64,000 nt of DNA, taken from the NCBI GenBank assembly GCA_958496175.1, contig OY292278.1, positions 16,368,001 to 16,432,000 of the forward strand. The letters are read 5' to 3'. The notes beneath the pieces are model-generated. The model did no database searches, was not told the DNA's origin, and saw nothing but the letters and a program-made list of their open reading frames with translations. Both the position numbers and the translations under genes were made by a program. Below, one piece after another: positions 13,270 through 25,230 of this stretch. Source of the stretch: Sisyra terminalis (Eukaryota; Arthropoda; Insecta; Neuroptera; Sisyridae). Every line of letters begins with the position of its first letter. Position 1 is the first letter of the stretch.

Positions 13270-13990
13270 TAACTACAGCATTTTAAATAACGTCATTTCA
13301 CTTAATTAGTATGAAAATTTAGGTAGTAGGTACTCATACCAAATACCAAAGAGGCAGTTTTTAATTTTTGTTTGTTTTTCAACAATCAACCTTTTTTAAA
13401 ATCTAATTTTTATGAACCAATGATTGTGACCAGAAACAATTATTTAACATTAAGGGAGCAATTTTTTGTCATATATTTCAAAACCAATCAAAAAATAAAA
13501 TCTTCCAAACCAACTTTTCTTCGGTATGTAGAAAAATTTGAAACTCAATTATTGTTTTTAAAAATAAATCAAATATTCGAATTTCTATCCTTCCACGCTT
13601 TCTATCTATTTCCAACAATTTTGTATGTACAACGTCCAAATGTGCGAAATTGAATTGCTTTTTGGTCATGATAATCAAAATAAAGGTCATAATTTTTTTC
13701 GTTTTACATTGTATTTTCTAATTTAAATGCATATTTGTGTTTTTCTTATACGATGCAGATATATAATAAGAAAGGGTTTTTTGATAATTCCTCCTCTAAA
13801 AGAGTGAAAAATGGTGGCAAAGTTTGTACGGCATAACGTGAAATAAACAATCGAAATTTCAAATTTAATTACCAAGGTATAGGTTTGTTATAGACGAAAC
13901 GTTTTATCGCTTAAAATAAAACAAAGTTGGTTTATTCTTGGAAACAAAAACGTAGGATCTGCTTAAAAATTTAAACTCTAATATATATAT
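13270..13990 (-). repeat. Shared Helitron cargo, copy 1
   Basis: Read on the minus strand, this segment matches 32690-33480 of Helitron 2 over about 700 bp. It includes an open frame (13478-13690, minus) with TKKQFNFAHLDVVHTK, whose counterpart in the second copy reads TKKLFHFAHLDVVHKK before stops. The protein is not recognised and may only be a chance frame inside a conserved repeat. The cargo lies in opposite orientations relative to the two sets of Helitron ends. Confidence 0.7.
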
Positions 13991-14818
13991 CTAAAAAAGT
14001 TGAGAGTTGAAACAATGAAATGGGATTTCTACTAATATTCTAAAAATCTAGGCGAGTGTTTTGATAACTTTTGACTGTTTTAAGTCATAATTATGACTAA
14101 CTTTATTGAACTTAACGATAGTTTTTATTTATGTATAGATGGTGATTGATTTACGGATTAATTGGTTCACGTTAGGTATACCTACCGTAGGTATACGGAA
14201 TAGACCATACTCTTTAGATATTTATAAATATTTTTTGAAAATTAATTGAACATTATATACAACTATTATATTCTAAGTAACAATTTAAATGTGTCTTTTT
14301 AAAGTCGACAAAATTGTGTTTTTATGTATGATTATGTTTTTCGTAAAAGAAATAAAAAAAAAAAAATTTTCATATGCCACTACAAATAGCAAATTTAAAA
14401 TGAAAATATAATCTACATCTACGTTACGCAGACGAAGTCGCGGGGATCAGCTAGTCAAATTATAAAAGATTACCAATAATATGTAAAGAAACTACTTGGT
14501 ACCGGACTTCAAAATAAAAATGTGTTTATCTCTATGTTTTCAAAAGCTTTGAGTTGGAGCTTTAGCAGAAATTGTAAAGTAGCAATAATTATAATTCCGT
14601 GAATCTTCCAGAAACTCATAATTATGACCAATTAATAAAAAATGAGGACAATTAAAAATTCTTAGGGAAGTTATAACAAACAGTTCTTTGAAACAATGAA
14701 TATTCATTCTATGAATAAATATGAATAGAGTTGAATCTAGTCTGCTTTAATTTAACAAAGCTAACCTTTGTGAATAAAATTTAGTTTCAACAACTACTGT
14801 AACCTGAAATGGAATTAC

Positions 14819-14842
14819 AAAGCGTTAAAAACGTAACGCTTT
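14819..14842. promoter_or_regulatory. Inverted repeat upstream of the six-cysteine peptide gene
   Basis: A perfect 9-bp inverted repeat (AAAGCGTTA ... TAACGCTTT, 6-bp spacer) lies about 100 bp before the start codon of the peptide gene. Its position fits a proximal control element, but no bound factor can be named. No convincing TATA box at the right spacing was seen. Confidence 0.3.
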
Positions 14843-14939
14843 AAATTAAATTAAATGAAAGAAAAATACGAGGTTGCAAAGTAGCTTTAAATAAAATCCC
14901 AGTTCATTAAAATAGTATTTAAAAATTAATCGTGAAAAA

Positions 14940-15216
14940 ATGGTTTTATATTTGACAGCAGTGAAATTTTTAGTTTTATGTGTTATCAATTTAATCAAGA
15001 ACATTTATCCGTTTCCTACAGATCTAGCTAGAGGTTTGTTGAAAGATAAATATATTATTTTCTTAAATTTGATTTAACTTTTCAGATGGATATTATTTCT
15101 GTGCTTCTTTTGATGGAATCGTTGATGATTCTGCGTGTATTGATTGGTGTCAAAGTTCTTATGACACAACTTTCTCTGGATATTGTCAAGGAAGCAGATG
15201 TATGTGTACGGATTAA
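14940..15216 (+). CDS. Secreted six-cysteine CS-alpha-beta (defensin-like) peptide, two exons
   Basis: The exons are 14940-15033 and 15086-15216. The 52-nt intron starts GTTTGT and ends TTTTCAG, with phase 1, giving 74 residues. Residues about 4-21 are a hydrophobic signal peptide. The mature part, from about Asp32-Gly-Tyr, has Cys at 37, 49, 53, 65, 70 and 72, that is C-x11-C-x3-C-x11-C-x4-C-x-C. This is the cysteine-stabilised alpha/beta fold of insect defensins, drosomycins and scorpion-toxin-like peptides, including the Gly-x-Cys gamma-core (Gly63-Tyr-Cys65). Two AATAAA signals follow the stop (15229, 15243). The predicted mature peptide is strongly acidic (about seven Asp against one Arg), which is unusual for cationic antimicrobial defensins. 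Its role could be immune, venom or salivary, or an ion-channel-active peptide; this cannot be decided from sequence. The gene lies about 490 bp downstream of Helitron 1. The frame is intact with good splice sites, so I consider it a real gene. Confidence 0.78.
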
Positions 15217-15249
15217 AAAAATGAAAGAAATAAAGAGAACTTAATAAAA

Positions 15250-16108
15250 AAAATCTCACAAAAAAATCTCATTATTGTTTGTTTGCAAAGCCATGTTTAT
15301 TTTTTTTTTTAAAAGTTACCGTATTTCTCTAATGGTCGCCAAACGAATAATACACATTTACAATGTTTTTCCCGAGTAATTCGACCTATTTTATATTCAG
15401 ATGACAGACTACAGTGAATCCTTATGTGGAATATGATGTGCGACTTCTGTAGATAATAATGATAATGATTCAGATGCGTAGTTTTAATTATTATTCTCTG
15501 TGGAATTTAATCTAAATAGGAATTCGAACAAAATATAAAATGAAGTATGCGACAAAGAAGATTATTCCACTCGAGCTTTTTTCAATTCGTCCATTTCATT
15601 ATTTCATTAAAAGCATTTTAACGTAATGTAGGAAAAATTAATTTGAAAAAAAAGTCGTTCAAATCATTGAAAATCAGCTAAGAGTATTATTAGTAAATAT
15701 AATAGGGTGTGGTTAAAAAAAATCCGATTTCACAATATTGGAAATCGTATTGAAAATGACTAGTTTATCCTTCGTGACAAATAGGATTTATTCGTTTAAA
15801 TTGAAAAGGAATAAAAGGCAAGATTCAGCAGTTAAATCCTACTTTACAATTATTGACTATTACAGGCATTCTGATTTTTAAGGTACTATATCTCTTCTCT
15901 GTTTACGATTTATTGGGGTTACAAATTTTTTTCTCTCCTCTTGTTTTTGAAGAGAATATTTTGGACTAGATTTTCAAGGTACCAATTAGTGGGATAAATA
16001 ATTTTTAGCTGGAGATCAAAAAACCAATTTGTTATTTGAGGTTGAGCCAAATATGGAAAACTATTCAGGTTCGTAGGAATAAATCAAATAAATTGTAATT
16101 ATAAACAA

Positions 16109-16110
<2 letters not shown>
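15250..16110. other. No recognised feature
   Basis: This is A+T-rich sequence between the peptide gene and the AT microsatellite. I saw nothing supportable in it. Confidence 0.55.
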
Positions 16111-16187
<77 letters not shown>

Positions 16188-16212
16188 TATATATATGCGT
16201 ATATATATGCGT
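16111..16212. repeat. (AT)n microsatellite with ATGCGT variants
   Basis: About 75 bp of pure AT dinucleotide is followed by three ATATATATGCGT variant units. Confidence 0.95.
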
Positions 16213-16472
16213 TTTATATCAGTCCTGTATTATATTTATTAATAATAGAACTTTATCTTTCTAACAAAAAAAAAAATGAGAAAATGGTTTCTGGTACTAA
16301 ACAAGCATTTCCCACATGGAATACTCCAAAAAATTTATCATTACTTTCTTGAGAATTTTAAGGATTTTAAATCATTTGTGATACTTTCAAATGCAAATGA
16401 TGAATTGGGCATCAACGTAACCAATATAAGTCCAAAAAGCAAATATGAGGCATTTTATCTAGGTTTTCTTTA

Positions 16473-16713
16473 GAGTATTGTTTCTTAACCTTTTAAGTGA
16501 GATTCGCCCCTTTTAATCTGAAAATAGGTCTCTGCACTCCATCAAAAAATTTAAGTCGTTATTTTAGTTTAGAAAAATACATTTTTTGAAAAATTAATTG
16601 AAATTTATTGTTAAAATTTTATTTTTTATATTCATAGGGAGACTTTCCTTGCTTCCCCAAAAATACGTTTTTGCAACTCCAGGGGAGTGGGCACCCCAGG
16701 TTATGAAACACTG
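16473..16713. mobile_element. Probable hAT-type MITE (decayed)
   Basis: The left end AGTATTGTTTCTTAACCTTTT and the reverse complement of the right end, AGTGTTTCATAACCTGGGG, are imperfect inverted repeats. They resemble the TTCTTAACC-type ends widespread in hAT elements, with a C-rich subterminal block (ggggagtgggcacccc, 16682-16697). The 8-bp flanks match only partly, so the duplication has decayed or the ends are slightly off. Confidence 0.5.
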
Positions 16714-16779
16714 CTTTATAGTATAATTTGGAAATATATACGATATATACCTACAATATACGACAGAAATAGAAGTCAA

Positions 16780-16980
16780 TCAGTGCCCCCAAAAGTAGTA
16801 GAGATTAATGAGTATTGCCTTTTGGCCCCAACTCAATGAAGCAAAAACCCTTAGGCCAGAAGTTGGGGAACCTTTACTAACCTTTGTTGTTTATGGAACC
16901 AAATTTAATCTTTGTTGGTTGGGAACAAGAATACATAATGGCGGCTAAACAGATGGGGGGGGGCAATGTGATCTGAAATG
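16780..16980. other. G+C-richer transposon-like patch
   Basis: A patch with GGCCCCAACTC and AGTTGGGGAACC resembles worn hAT termini. The ends could not be paired and no frame is open. Confidence 0.3.
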
Positions 16981-17439
16981 AGCGAATACCATAAGAACCA
17001 GTGCCTTTCCATTATGGCACTTTTTGTTCTAAAAATGAGAAATTGGTCCCGAATGTGGAAAACTCAACGGTATTAGAATGCAAAAGGTAACAAGAAACCA
17101 ATGCTTTCCAATCTCCTTGGATCATATCTTATATAATTATCAAAAAGAAGAAGATCCAACTAAAAATACATTTCACATCTTCTGAGTTGGTAGCTTTATA
17201 TCCAATAAAAATTTGTGAATTTCTGTCGTTGTCTTTTTGGTCTGTTTTTCCTTGATTTTTTTATTAATTTATTTATTTTTCTGTTCTTCTCTTACCTTAT
17301 GTTCTTGGAGATACATGGTTAGACTAACAAAATATGATTAGGGAAACAAATTATCTAGTCTGTCAATGTTATGGGAATCCTAGTAGAATTAAAAGCCCTT
17401 ATTTGGATTCCATTAGCTGTCCATATTCAAATTTAACAA

Positions 17440-17655
17440 ATTGGAGGCTACCCGTGAAATATTCACAGCCAGCACTGATACAGCAACTGACAAAAATTTA
17501 TGCCTTAATAAAATAGAAGTGATAGTTTAAATAAATGACAACAATCATATAGTTCTAACTTGAGACAATTATTATTATATTTGGTTTTCACTTACTCGGA
17601 TGTCTTTGTCTTATTTGTTCTCTATCTTTGCCGACATACATACATTTACCTTTCA
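17440..17655 (+). repeat. Dispersed repeat family R, copy 1
   Basis: This aligns colinearly with 26930-27150: shared landmarks are TGAAATATT-ACAG, ACTGATAC, GACAATTATTATTATATTT versus CCAATAATTATTATATTT, and GGATGTATTTGT-type sequence. It is moderately diverged and does not code. Confidence 0.6.
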
Positions 17656-17807
17656 GCACTTTGATAATTTATTTAACCGGGTACAGAAAAGGACCCAAAA
17701 ATTTGAATTTACAATGAAAATGATATATAATATAGATACTATGTATAGAATCAATGTTATACTTTTTGCAATTACCTTTAAAAATATATGCACTTAATTT
17801 AGTGCAT

Positions 17808-18058
17808 CAATGGTGTAGCGTACGTTTTTGTCACCTGAAGCCCACCAAAAATTCACCGCCTTTTATTTTTATTATATACCCAGAAAATTTGGCAAAGTCA
17901 AATATGTAAAGAGGTTAATTATTTAAGAATTTACTTCAGGTTATGGTCAAAGCAAAATCTTTATAGGAATTATCAATGTCAATGTATTGCCCCATTTTTA
18001 TGTGCCTACCGGAAAATGTTCCCCTCCCCCATCCTGCACTCATCAGGCTACGCTACTG
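17808..18058. mobile_element. Possible MITE with GTAGCGTA-type ends
   Basis: The left end CAATGGTGTAGCGTACG and the reverse complement of the right end, CAGTAGCGTAGCCTGA, are imperfect inverted repeats of a common hAT-like type. The interior has a C-rich stretch (CCCCTCCCCCATCC). The flanking 8-mers do not match, so the ends or the class may be wrong. Confidence 0.42.
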
Positions 18059-18103
18059 ACGTATCTAAAAAGAAAAATTTGAGAAGGACGAAATGTAACA
18101 AAA

Positions 18104-18264
18104 GTCTACTGGTGACCGAGTGGTCAAGGTGGCCGCTCTAAAACTAGTAGGTATTGGGGTCGATCCTTGTATCAAGCTAATTTTCGATATTTCTCGGTTT
18201 ATAGACTTTCATTAACTCTAGAGTGGATAAAAATCTAAGTAGTTATAAAACAACGGTAAATAAT
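18104..18264 (+). mobile_element. tRNA-derived SINE, copy C
   Basis: The head is complete: CTACTGGTGACCGAGTGG, then AGGTGGCCGCTC, then GGGGTCGATCCTTG. The shared body follows and ends ACAACGGTAAATAAT. With copy D it is the best representative of the family. It begins 45 bp after the putative MITE at 17808-18058. Confidence 0.85.
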
Positions 18265-19811
18265 AAAATAAGTGTCACTTCCACTTGCTGCACTACTAAC
18301 ATGCGATTACTGATTGAAAAAAAAATAAACGATTTGCGAGTAGGAGCTTTGGATTAGAGCTTTTGTTTACGAGAAATGCTGATATTCCAAATTAGGTATA
18401 TCATCACATATCTGGTTACTTTCCTCTTATTGAAAAAATAGCATCATTTTTACAGGAAAAAAAATAAATTTTAAGCTTATATTATTTCAATTTTCAAACG
18501 TCTTTCATTTTGCAGTATAGATTGTAAATGAGAAAAAAGGCCGCTTAGATTATGAAAAAAAAAACAATTTTCTTTTCTCACCTGTGATTTTTTCTTTGTA
18601 ACAACGATCAGAAATAGTTTCCTTTGAAGTATATTTCATTCGTGCCCACACATAATACAAATAAAAGGGTTTATAGATTTACCACGAGTATCTACAGTGT
18701 AAACGTGCACTAAAAATAGTTTCATAATGGCAAAATAAAAGATGATTTGAATTTGATATTCACAACGTTACACCATACCGGTCAAATCGCTTGAATGCAG
18801 AGCTTTACTCTAACCCAATATATATATTTCTATTTAAATTGTATTTACATCTCCCACTTGAATTTACTACAAAAATAACATCTGGACGTAAAAACAAACG
18901 TTCGGGCAATTTTGTGGAAACGAACAACAAATCGAAAAAAACGTGAAATAGAACAAGTTTATGTTTCGATTGATTGATTCCATTGCGTTGAGATATTTGT
19001 TTTACCAATGGCATAACACAGTTGAGAAAACCACAATTAATATGTAGTATAAACTATACGTAGGTATACAAATTAGTGATTTGACAAAGCTCATATTTGT
19101 CATTATTGGAAATCGAGTGGAACATATAATTAAGAGGCATTACTATTCTCTTGATTTATGGAGTTTAATTTGTGGATTAAACTGATAAAATTGCAGTCGA
19201 AACAATTTGCTGTTTCTACGAATGTCAGCTATTGAATTAATTTCTGTCATTGTGTGGTTCGGACTAATAAATCAAAATTTGTTGTACATTAAAGTCTCGG
19301 TTTCATCGTATAGCTAATTTTAGAAACATGTCAGTTGAAACTTCAGTAGGTACTTAATTTTGATAACATAATTGGAAAAGCATTGAGATTAAAATATAAC
19401 TCCACTATAATTTCTATACATTCAATTATTTCGGTGTTTTTTCAATTTTGATTTTATAAATACAGAAGGATATGTAAGCCTTGTAGAGTTGCTTTTATAT
19501 ATTAACTAACGAGCATATGATATCATTAAGTGAAATTTCTCAATGGTTCTTTGTATGTTTTCATCCTTTTCATTCCTAGGAGGTTTGATAGTTCCGGTTG
19601 ACAAAATGGGCAAAACCACTTTCAAAGTAAAAGGCTGAGTTACAGATTAAAATCTTTAGAGATTTAGTATTTCATTTATGTTATTAAGTAAGAATATTAA
19701 TAGGAAGAAACTAAATTGTACCATGATTAACATAAATTAAATTTGCGACAGTGCTTTAGCTATATTTTCTTGAAAATGCATATTTTTATATTTATTTTAT
19801 GCTATTAATTT
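18265..19811. other. No recognised feature
   Basis: A 69-codon minus-strand open frame at 18805-19014 shows no recognisable domain or splice context. I do not call it a gene. Confidence 0.5.
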
Positions 19812-20205
19812 TTCACAAAAATCGCAATTGTCAATTGAAACCAGCACTGATGGCACTAAGATTGATTTCGGATTTTAAGAATTTAATAGCATATCACTTA
19901 CTTGAATAAAAGAATTCTTATCTTGATTACTTTAGCACTATTTCCGTTATGATTTGAATCACTTTTTGGTTTTCAAACAAATCAAATTAATTAATTAAGA
20001 ATAAATTAAATTTAAATTAGTCAATCAATGCACTAATATCTGGTGAAAACACACAAGCTTCAATGCACGTGGCTATTAGCCAATAGGATTGCGAGATTTG
20101 AAGATGTTCATTTGTTTTGATTATTGAAATTTTGAAAATTTAACTTAACCACTTCCTAATACTCAATATGTTCATACTTAATGCATATATTCAGGTTAAA
20201 TATGA
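19812..20205 (+). repeat. Dispersed repeat family Q, copy 1
   Basis: This matches 35020-35385 (reverse strand) along most of its length and 22170-22330 over its central ~160 bp. The best-conserved block is CAATGCACTAATATC through GATGTTCATTTGTTTTGATT. The function and class are unknown. Confidence 0.7.
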
Positions 20206-20602
20206 GAAACTATCATTTCGTATCCAAATGGTTCTTATTATTTTTTACTATTTCACTAGATAATCGATGCGATATGTTGGAACTAGATTTATCTAGATAC
20301 TCGATTATTAGTTCAATAAAATGAATATTAGCAATTATTTCATGATGATAAATAAAAAGTTGATGAAAATATTAAAGTTTATTTTTCTGATATGTGTGCT
20401 TTATTACTTTACGTCATTAGTAATCAGTTGTAGTCAATTAAAGTTTTGCCTATAGACAAACAATCGACAATCTATAAAATTCAGAGCCAATCTTTTCTTG
20501 ATTTGTTAAAAGTATTTTTGTAAAGATCCAATTATAAGTACTGAAATCCCCTCTAAAACACGGTCATCTTATAACATATACTTCCTTTTCACATAGATAA
20601 AT

Positions 20603-20822
20603 GGCTCATGTGTACTTTAGCACACCCAAAATCTGACATTGCATTTTCGACTTTGTTCTTAATTTAATTCGCGATATTTTTGTTATTTCAATTCTATGGT
20701 ATAATTCTCTCTTTTGTGGTTAAATTTTCATTATGGATCGATTTAATCGCGAATTAAATTAAAAAAACTAGTCGAAAATGCAACGTTGTCAGATTGTAGG
20801 TGTGCTAAAGTAAACTTGAGCC
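20603..20822. mobile_element. hAT-type MITE with 8-bp target-site duplication (220 bp)
   Basis: Long terminal inverted repeats of about 70 bp begin GGCTCATGTGTACTTTAGCA on the left, and GGCTCAAGTTTACTTTAGCA as the reverse complement of the right. They are flanked by the perfect 8-bp direct repeat AGATAAAT at 20595-20602 and 20823-20830. An 8-bp duplication points to hAT (P elements also make 8 bp). There is no coding capacity. Confidence 0.85.
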
Positions 20823-20866
20823 AGATAAATATTTTAATTATTATTTCAGAGTCACAATTATTAAAC

Positions 20867-20975
20867 TAATGAATAATAATATACGTCCTATGACTCAATT
20901 TTTTTCATGATTACACTAGACTGTAATCAATAAAGAAATGGAGTCATAGCATAGGATATACATTATTATTCATTA
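20867..20975. repeat. Long hairpin (109 bp), probable foldback MITE
   Basis: The arm TAATGAATAATAATATACG... at 20867-20896 pairs with 20941-20975. The loop holds a second inverted repeat, GATTACA ... TGTAATC. It lies 37 bp from the right duplication of the hAT MITE. TTAA-like bases flank both sides, but a target duplication cannot be proved. Confidence 0.65.
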
Positions 20976-21419
20976 ACATATTTCGTAATACGCGATTTTA
21001 TGTTTCTTGTATAACACGTGTTTTCCCCCATATAACGCGAGGATTTTCCACGATATATTTCTTTATAAATAAGTGTCTTATAAAAATGTTCTACGTTTTA
21101 TTTTAATTAATCATTCATATTTTGAACATGACATAGTTTTCCCTTAATATTCGATATAAGCCCCTTTTAACGAAGGGTTGATTCAAACGTCAATCATTTG
21201 AACAAAACGCGATTAATGGATCATACAAGCGTGTTATACGAAAATGCTCATACCTACTATGCGTTTTTCATTAACGCAAAATTTAACTAATATGTTAAGG
21301 GGAGGGGGGATTTACTGCACATACATTGATTATATTGTTTAACAACTGCAATAAGACCTACATTATATTTTTAACTATGTACGTTTAAACTTTAAAAACA
21401 CCACAAGTAAGATTTTACT

Positions 21420-21458
21420 AAGCCGCATGCGGCTCCTAAGCCGCAAGTTTGCCACCCT
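21420..21458 (-). mobile_element. Solitary hAT terminus-like sequence
   Basis: Read on the minus strand, it starts AGGGTGGCAAACTTGCGGCT and continues into the perfect palindrome AGCCGCATGCGGCT. It resembles the GGTGGCNAACYTGCGGCY ends of some hAT elements. No partner end was found nearby. Confidence 0.45.
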
Positions 21459-21463
21459 ATATC

Positions 21464-22169
21464 TACATCAACGATTCCCAACTTGAGAAACATGGAAAAT
21501 AAGATAATAATCGAAAGAAAATATTTAGAACAGGAGCAATGCATTCCATTGTCATATTTGTTTTCGTGCATATATTGAGTAGTTAATTTATTTTTAAAGC
21601 TACCAAATTAAATTTATTTTCTTAATTAATCATAAAAATAAGAAATAACTCATCAGGGAATACAGGCCGTTTAGTATTAATTTGTAATCAGGCGTTAGTG
21701 TTAAGTATGTTGTGCAGTATTAAAACTAAGCTTGCTCTAATTTAGAATTCATACAAGAAAAGAAATCACTTATTTTTCTAATAATTTCTATTTCACTTAG
21801 CGGTACAATTAATATCTTTTATGACGATGATGTGCACTAATCTTCTAAAATCAATACTTTATAATGAGACTAGGGTAAATCAGCCCCGGAAAAGATATGT
21901 TAATGAAACTTAAGAGATGTTTAGGTACTGATAAAATATAATTCAATATTATTATATCAAATTTAAAATGCTCATGTTTAACCTAAATATAAATGTAAAT
22001 ATATCACCAAAAAAGATAATAAACAAATATTCATTTCATTGTATTTTTCATAAATTTTTTAAAATTATTGCAGGTAAGTATTTCTTGAAATCTATCAATA
22101 AGCTTAATATATGTTCACAGAAGTGAAAGATAAGTGCCTATAGTTAATATGAGTAAATTTTATTGAGCA
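21464..22169. other. No recognised feature
   Basis: A+T-rich sequence in which nothing could be supported. Confidence 0.55.
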
Positions 22170-22330
22170 ATGCACTAATATCTGATGGTAGCACATCCAC
22201 TCCAATGCAAAAGGCTAATAGCCAATGAGATTCCGATATTTGATGATGTTCATTTGTTTTGATTATTTAAATTTTGAAAATTTAGTGAAACCACTCCCAC
22301 ATTCATTATCAATGCATATACGAATACGTA
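22170..22330 (+). repeat. Dispersed repeat family Q, copy 2 (core only)
   Basis: This shares CAATGCACTAATATCTG, CTAATAGCCAAT and GATGTTCATTTGTTTTGATT with copy 1. Similarity starts abruptly at GCAATGCAC and fades after CATATACG. Confidence 0.7.
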
Positions 22331-24408
22331 AACGCAACTATGGTACGTCTTGTGCAATGACGTCATTCGGGATCTATTAATACTACTATGGTTAAATACT
22401 ACTATCAATGGTTAAATGTTTAGATTTCATAATTCTTTAAAAAATTAAAAGTTATATTTTTAAAATTAAATTTCCTTAGCAAGGAAAAAAATATAAAATC
22501 AAATTATTAGTTGCTAATATTGATTCAATAAAGTGTTATAATATACTTAATGAATACTGTAAAAATTTCGCAATCATGAGTTTTAAATTCGTCAAATAAA
22601 ATCAAATAAGCTAAATAAAATACTTTCCTGATTGAAAAGTCTTAAAAAATGGTAGGAATAACAGTATAAAATGAATATTCATGTACCATAAATTGTTTTC
22701 TTTTTGTTGGTATATTTACATGCATATTCAGGTTAAAAATAAGCACCTGATATTTTATATAATGAAACTGATTTATATTTTTTTAATACCTGCACTTAAG
22801 TATCCTTTAAATATTTTTCTGGAGTCGATTTACTTTTTTATATATCCCCAGGCCGGTTATGAAAAAATTTTCAACCATTTACTTACTCAAATATGCTCAT
22901 TAGATGAAATATATAGTATAGCTTTCTAGTTTAATAAAAGTGCTTTCAATTGTTTCGATAAAGCCATAAAATAAATATCATGTATGAAATTTTTTTTTTG
23001 ATACATAATAAATAAGATTATAATAACTTCCATTTAATAGAAGTATCAGCTTTAATAGAAACGTGTTTTTTAATTTACAAATAAAATGTTAGAACTTTTC
23101 CGGAAAAACATTACTCCCGTCATCATCTCATATGATTTGTTGAAATTTATTCATAAACGTTATACTCCTTATAAATTATGAATGTATTACACTTATAATC
23201 CACACAATGGAAAACTACCTTATAAATAGTATAACAGGTATATTATGAGTTATGAGACGTCACTTGAAAAAAATATAAGCCTCGCGAACTTCTTATTCAT
23301 ATAAATACTTAATATATTTTCCGGAAAAATAATTCCCTGTAAACTTCCTCTAACGGAAGTTTCTATTTATATTTTTAAACTACAACTGAATAGATATATC
23401 CACATCGTGCATTTTTAGTAAAAGTTTGAGAAAAATATTTCAACAAATATTCCACAAAGAAAGATATGAGTTGACTGGAAAGTCTCTCGAAAAGCCATGA
23501 GTTATGAATCGTCTCTTTCTTGTATATTTAAAACGCAAACGACTGCATATTTTCCATTATAAAGTATATATTTTGGTTCGCTAAAACCTCCATATTTTTG
23601 CATTTATACAAAGTTATATGATCAATTGTGGTTATTGGTTTTAGAAAAGTGCAGAAATTTGATAACTTCAAAAGTCTTTATTTTGAAAATTACTAGCAAT
23701 TGGTAGTGTTCTGGAAGATATCCAATTTTTACATTGACCATTTATTTGTGTAGGTTTTTCATGAAACATGATTCATTTGTGCAGGATTTTTCTTAAAAGC
23801 TCGTTTAATTTATAGCTTTTAGATTATATAAAGTTGAAGTTTTGAGTTTGAAATCTTATAAGACATTCAAATTTATAAAGTAATCAACGATATTAATCGT
23901 AGACGATACTGTTTGTAAAATAATGTTGGTTGTTTTTCAAGTGGAAAAGCTATACTAAAGTTAATTAGTCAGCAGATACGTTAAACTACCTGCATTGAAG
24001 ATATTTTGCTTCGATAGATTGCTGAGAAAATAATCTTAAAAGGATAAAAAAACCCTTAAATTAATAACTGTGTTCATAATACATTTTTCTCATAGCAACT
24101 AGAAAAGTATTTACGTAATACAGAAAGTTGATTTTCTGAAACTTTATAATGATGAAAAATCGATCAATTATTATTGAGAACAAAATAAGAAAATAACTTG
24201 AGTTATCGTTCATATTGTGTTTTCTTTAAATACATCGTGTATTAGTTTTCTTTTTTATTTTAAGATTTCATATTTTTAATGCGAAATACTGCAGAACTCA
24301 AATCAATTAAAATTTTGGTCGCAGTGTTAATTACACAAAATCATCGTCAATATGTTGTGCTATGCATAAAATACATCTTATATTCTTTAAAGTATGCGCA
24401 ACGTTCTC
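22331..24408. other. No recognised feature
   Basis: A+T-rich sequence. The 82-codon frame at 22681-22929 is rich in Ile/Tyr/Phe/Lys only and is taken as chance. Confidence 0.5.
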
Positions 24409-24536
24409 TACCCTAAAAGAGTAAAAGGGGTGACTAAGTTTGTATGAGAAAATGTAGAGTCAACCAACAATCGAAATTTTGAGTTTAATAAGTGAAATTA
24501 ATAAATAAATAATTAATTAATAATAAGTTTCTGTTC
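24409..24536 (+). mobile_element. Orphan Helitron internal fragment
   Basis: This is nearly identical to 13129-13258 inside Helitron 1 but has no Helitron 5' TC or 3' CTAG end beside it. It is a deletion relic or a separate truncated copy. Confidence 0.7.
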
Positions 24537-24746
24537 ATAAAAATCATACATATGATTTCTATATTTCTGAAAAAAGGGTATCAATAAAATAAATTTCACT
24601 GTTTAACTGTGAAAAGAATTCAGATATCCGAACCATTTTTAGCGTATCTCCTTCATTTTCTATTTTTCTGTATTTTTAAATCAAATCCTTTATTTAAGTT
24701 TCGGGTTTTGATGACATATTTACCAAAAAAAATATTTTAAAGGATT

Positions 24747-25230
24747 CTTAGAGTGTATTTACAAAAAAAGCCTTATGAAAATCAATAGAGATTTTTTCAT
24801 GCTTGTCTATTTAGTCTCCCTTTCTTATCGTACTAATTAAACTGCAACCTAAAATTACAATATTTAAATTTTTTGAAAACGAAGGTTAATATTCTTAGTA
24901 TGAGTTGATAACTGGAAAACAAAGTTTTTCATTAGATAGAGGTACAGCCAAACTAATGTATTTTTTTTCATTCCTTAACAATTGTAATTTGGTTAACTGT
25001 TCCCTTCAAAGTTGTGTATATCTGATGAGGTTCTTTAAATTCCAAAATATTAGTATGTAATTGGTGTAAATATTAGTATTTATTAGTATGCTCTCTGTAC
25101 TATTCATTACAGCAGAGCAAATTAATCGCGAATTTGACTTTAATCATTATTTTACTGACGGGATAATTTTGGGTTCTTCTTTTGTTAGGTACTTGTTTAA
25201 CTACACCAATTATTTTGTAGGAGTTAATAT
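24747..25230 (+). repeat. Direct duplication D, left copy (~485 bp)
   Basis: This aligns without rearrangement to 26065-26563: CTTATGAAAATCAA, CCCTTTCTTATCG, CAAAGTTTTTCATTAGATAG, CTGATGAGGTTCTTTAAAT, TGGGTTCTTC and TACTTGTTTAA occur in the same order. The copies are about 1.32 kb apart. There is no open frame of note. Confidence 0.85.

Larger units (their letters stand above)
12340..14454 (+). mobile_element. Non-autonomous Helitron 1 (2,115 bp)
   Basis: The 5' end is TCTATACTAATATATAAA followed by CTGTCTGT-rich sequence, a classic insect Helitron start. The 3' end is GACGAAGTCGCGGGGATCAG then CTAG at 14451-14454. The GAC-GAA-GTC hairpin (with flanking GC pairs, 14428-14442) sits just before the terminus. 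The element lies exactly between a host A (12339) and a host T (14455), the expected Helitron target. No Rep/helicase frame is present, so it depends on a partner element. Inside are a tRNA-like patch, a TAA/TAG microsatellite (about 12947-12984) and a cargo shared with Helitron 2. Confidence 0.88.

Noticed and set aside
22681..22929. 82-codon hydrophobic frame
   Set aside because: Composition follows A+T bias; no domain, no good start context.
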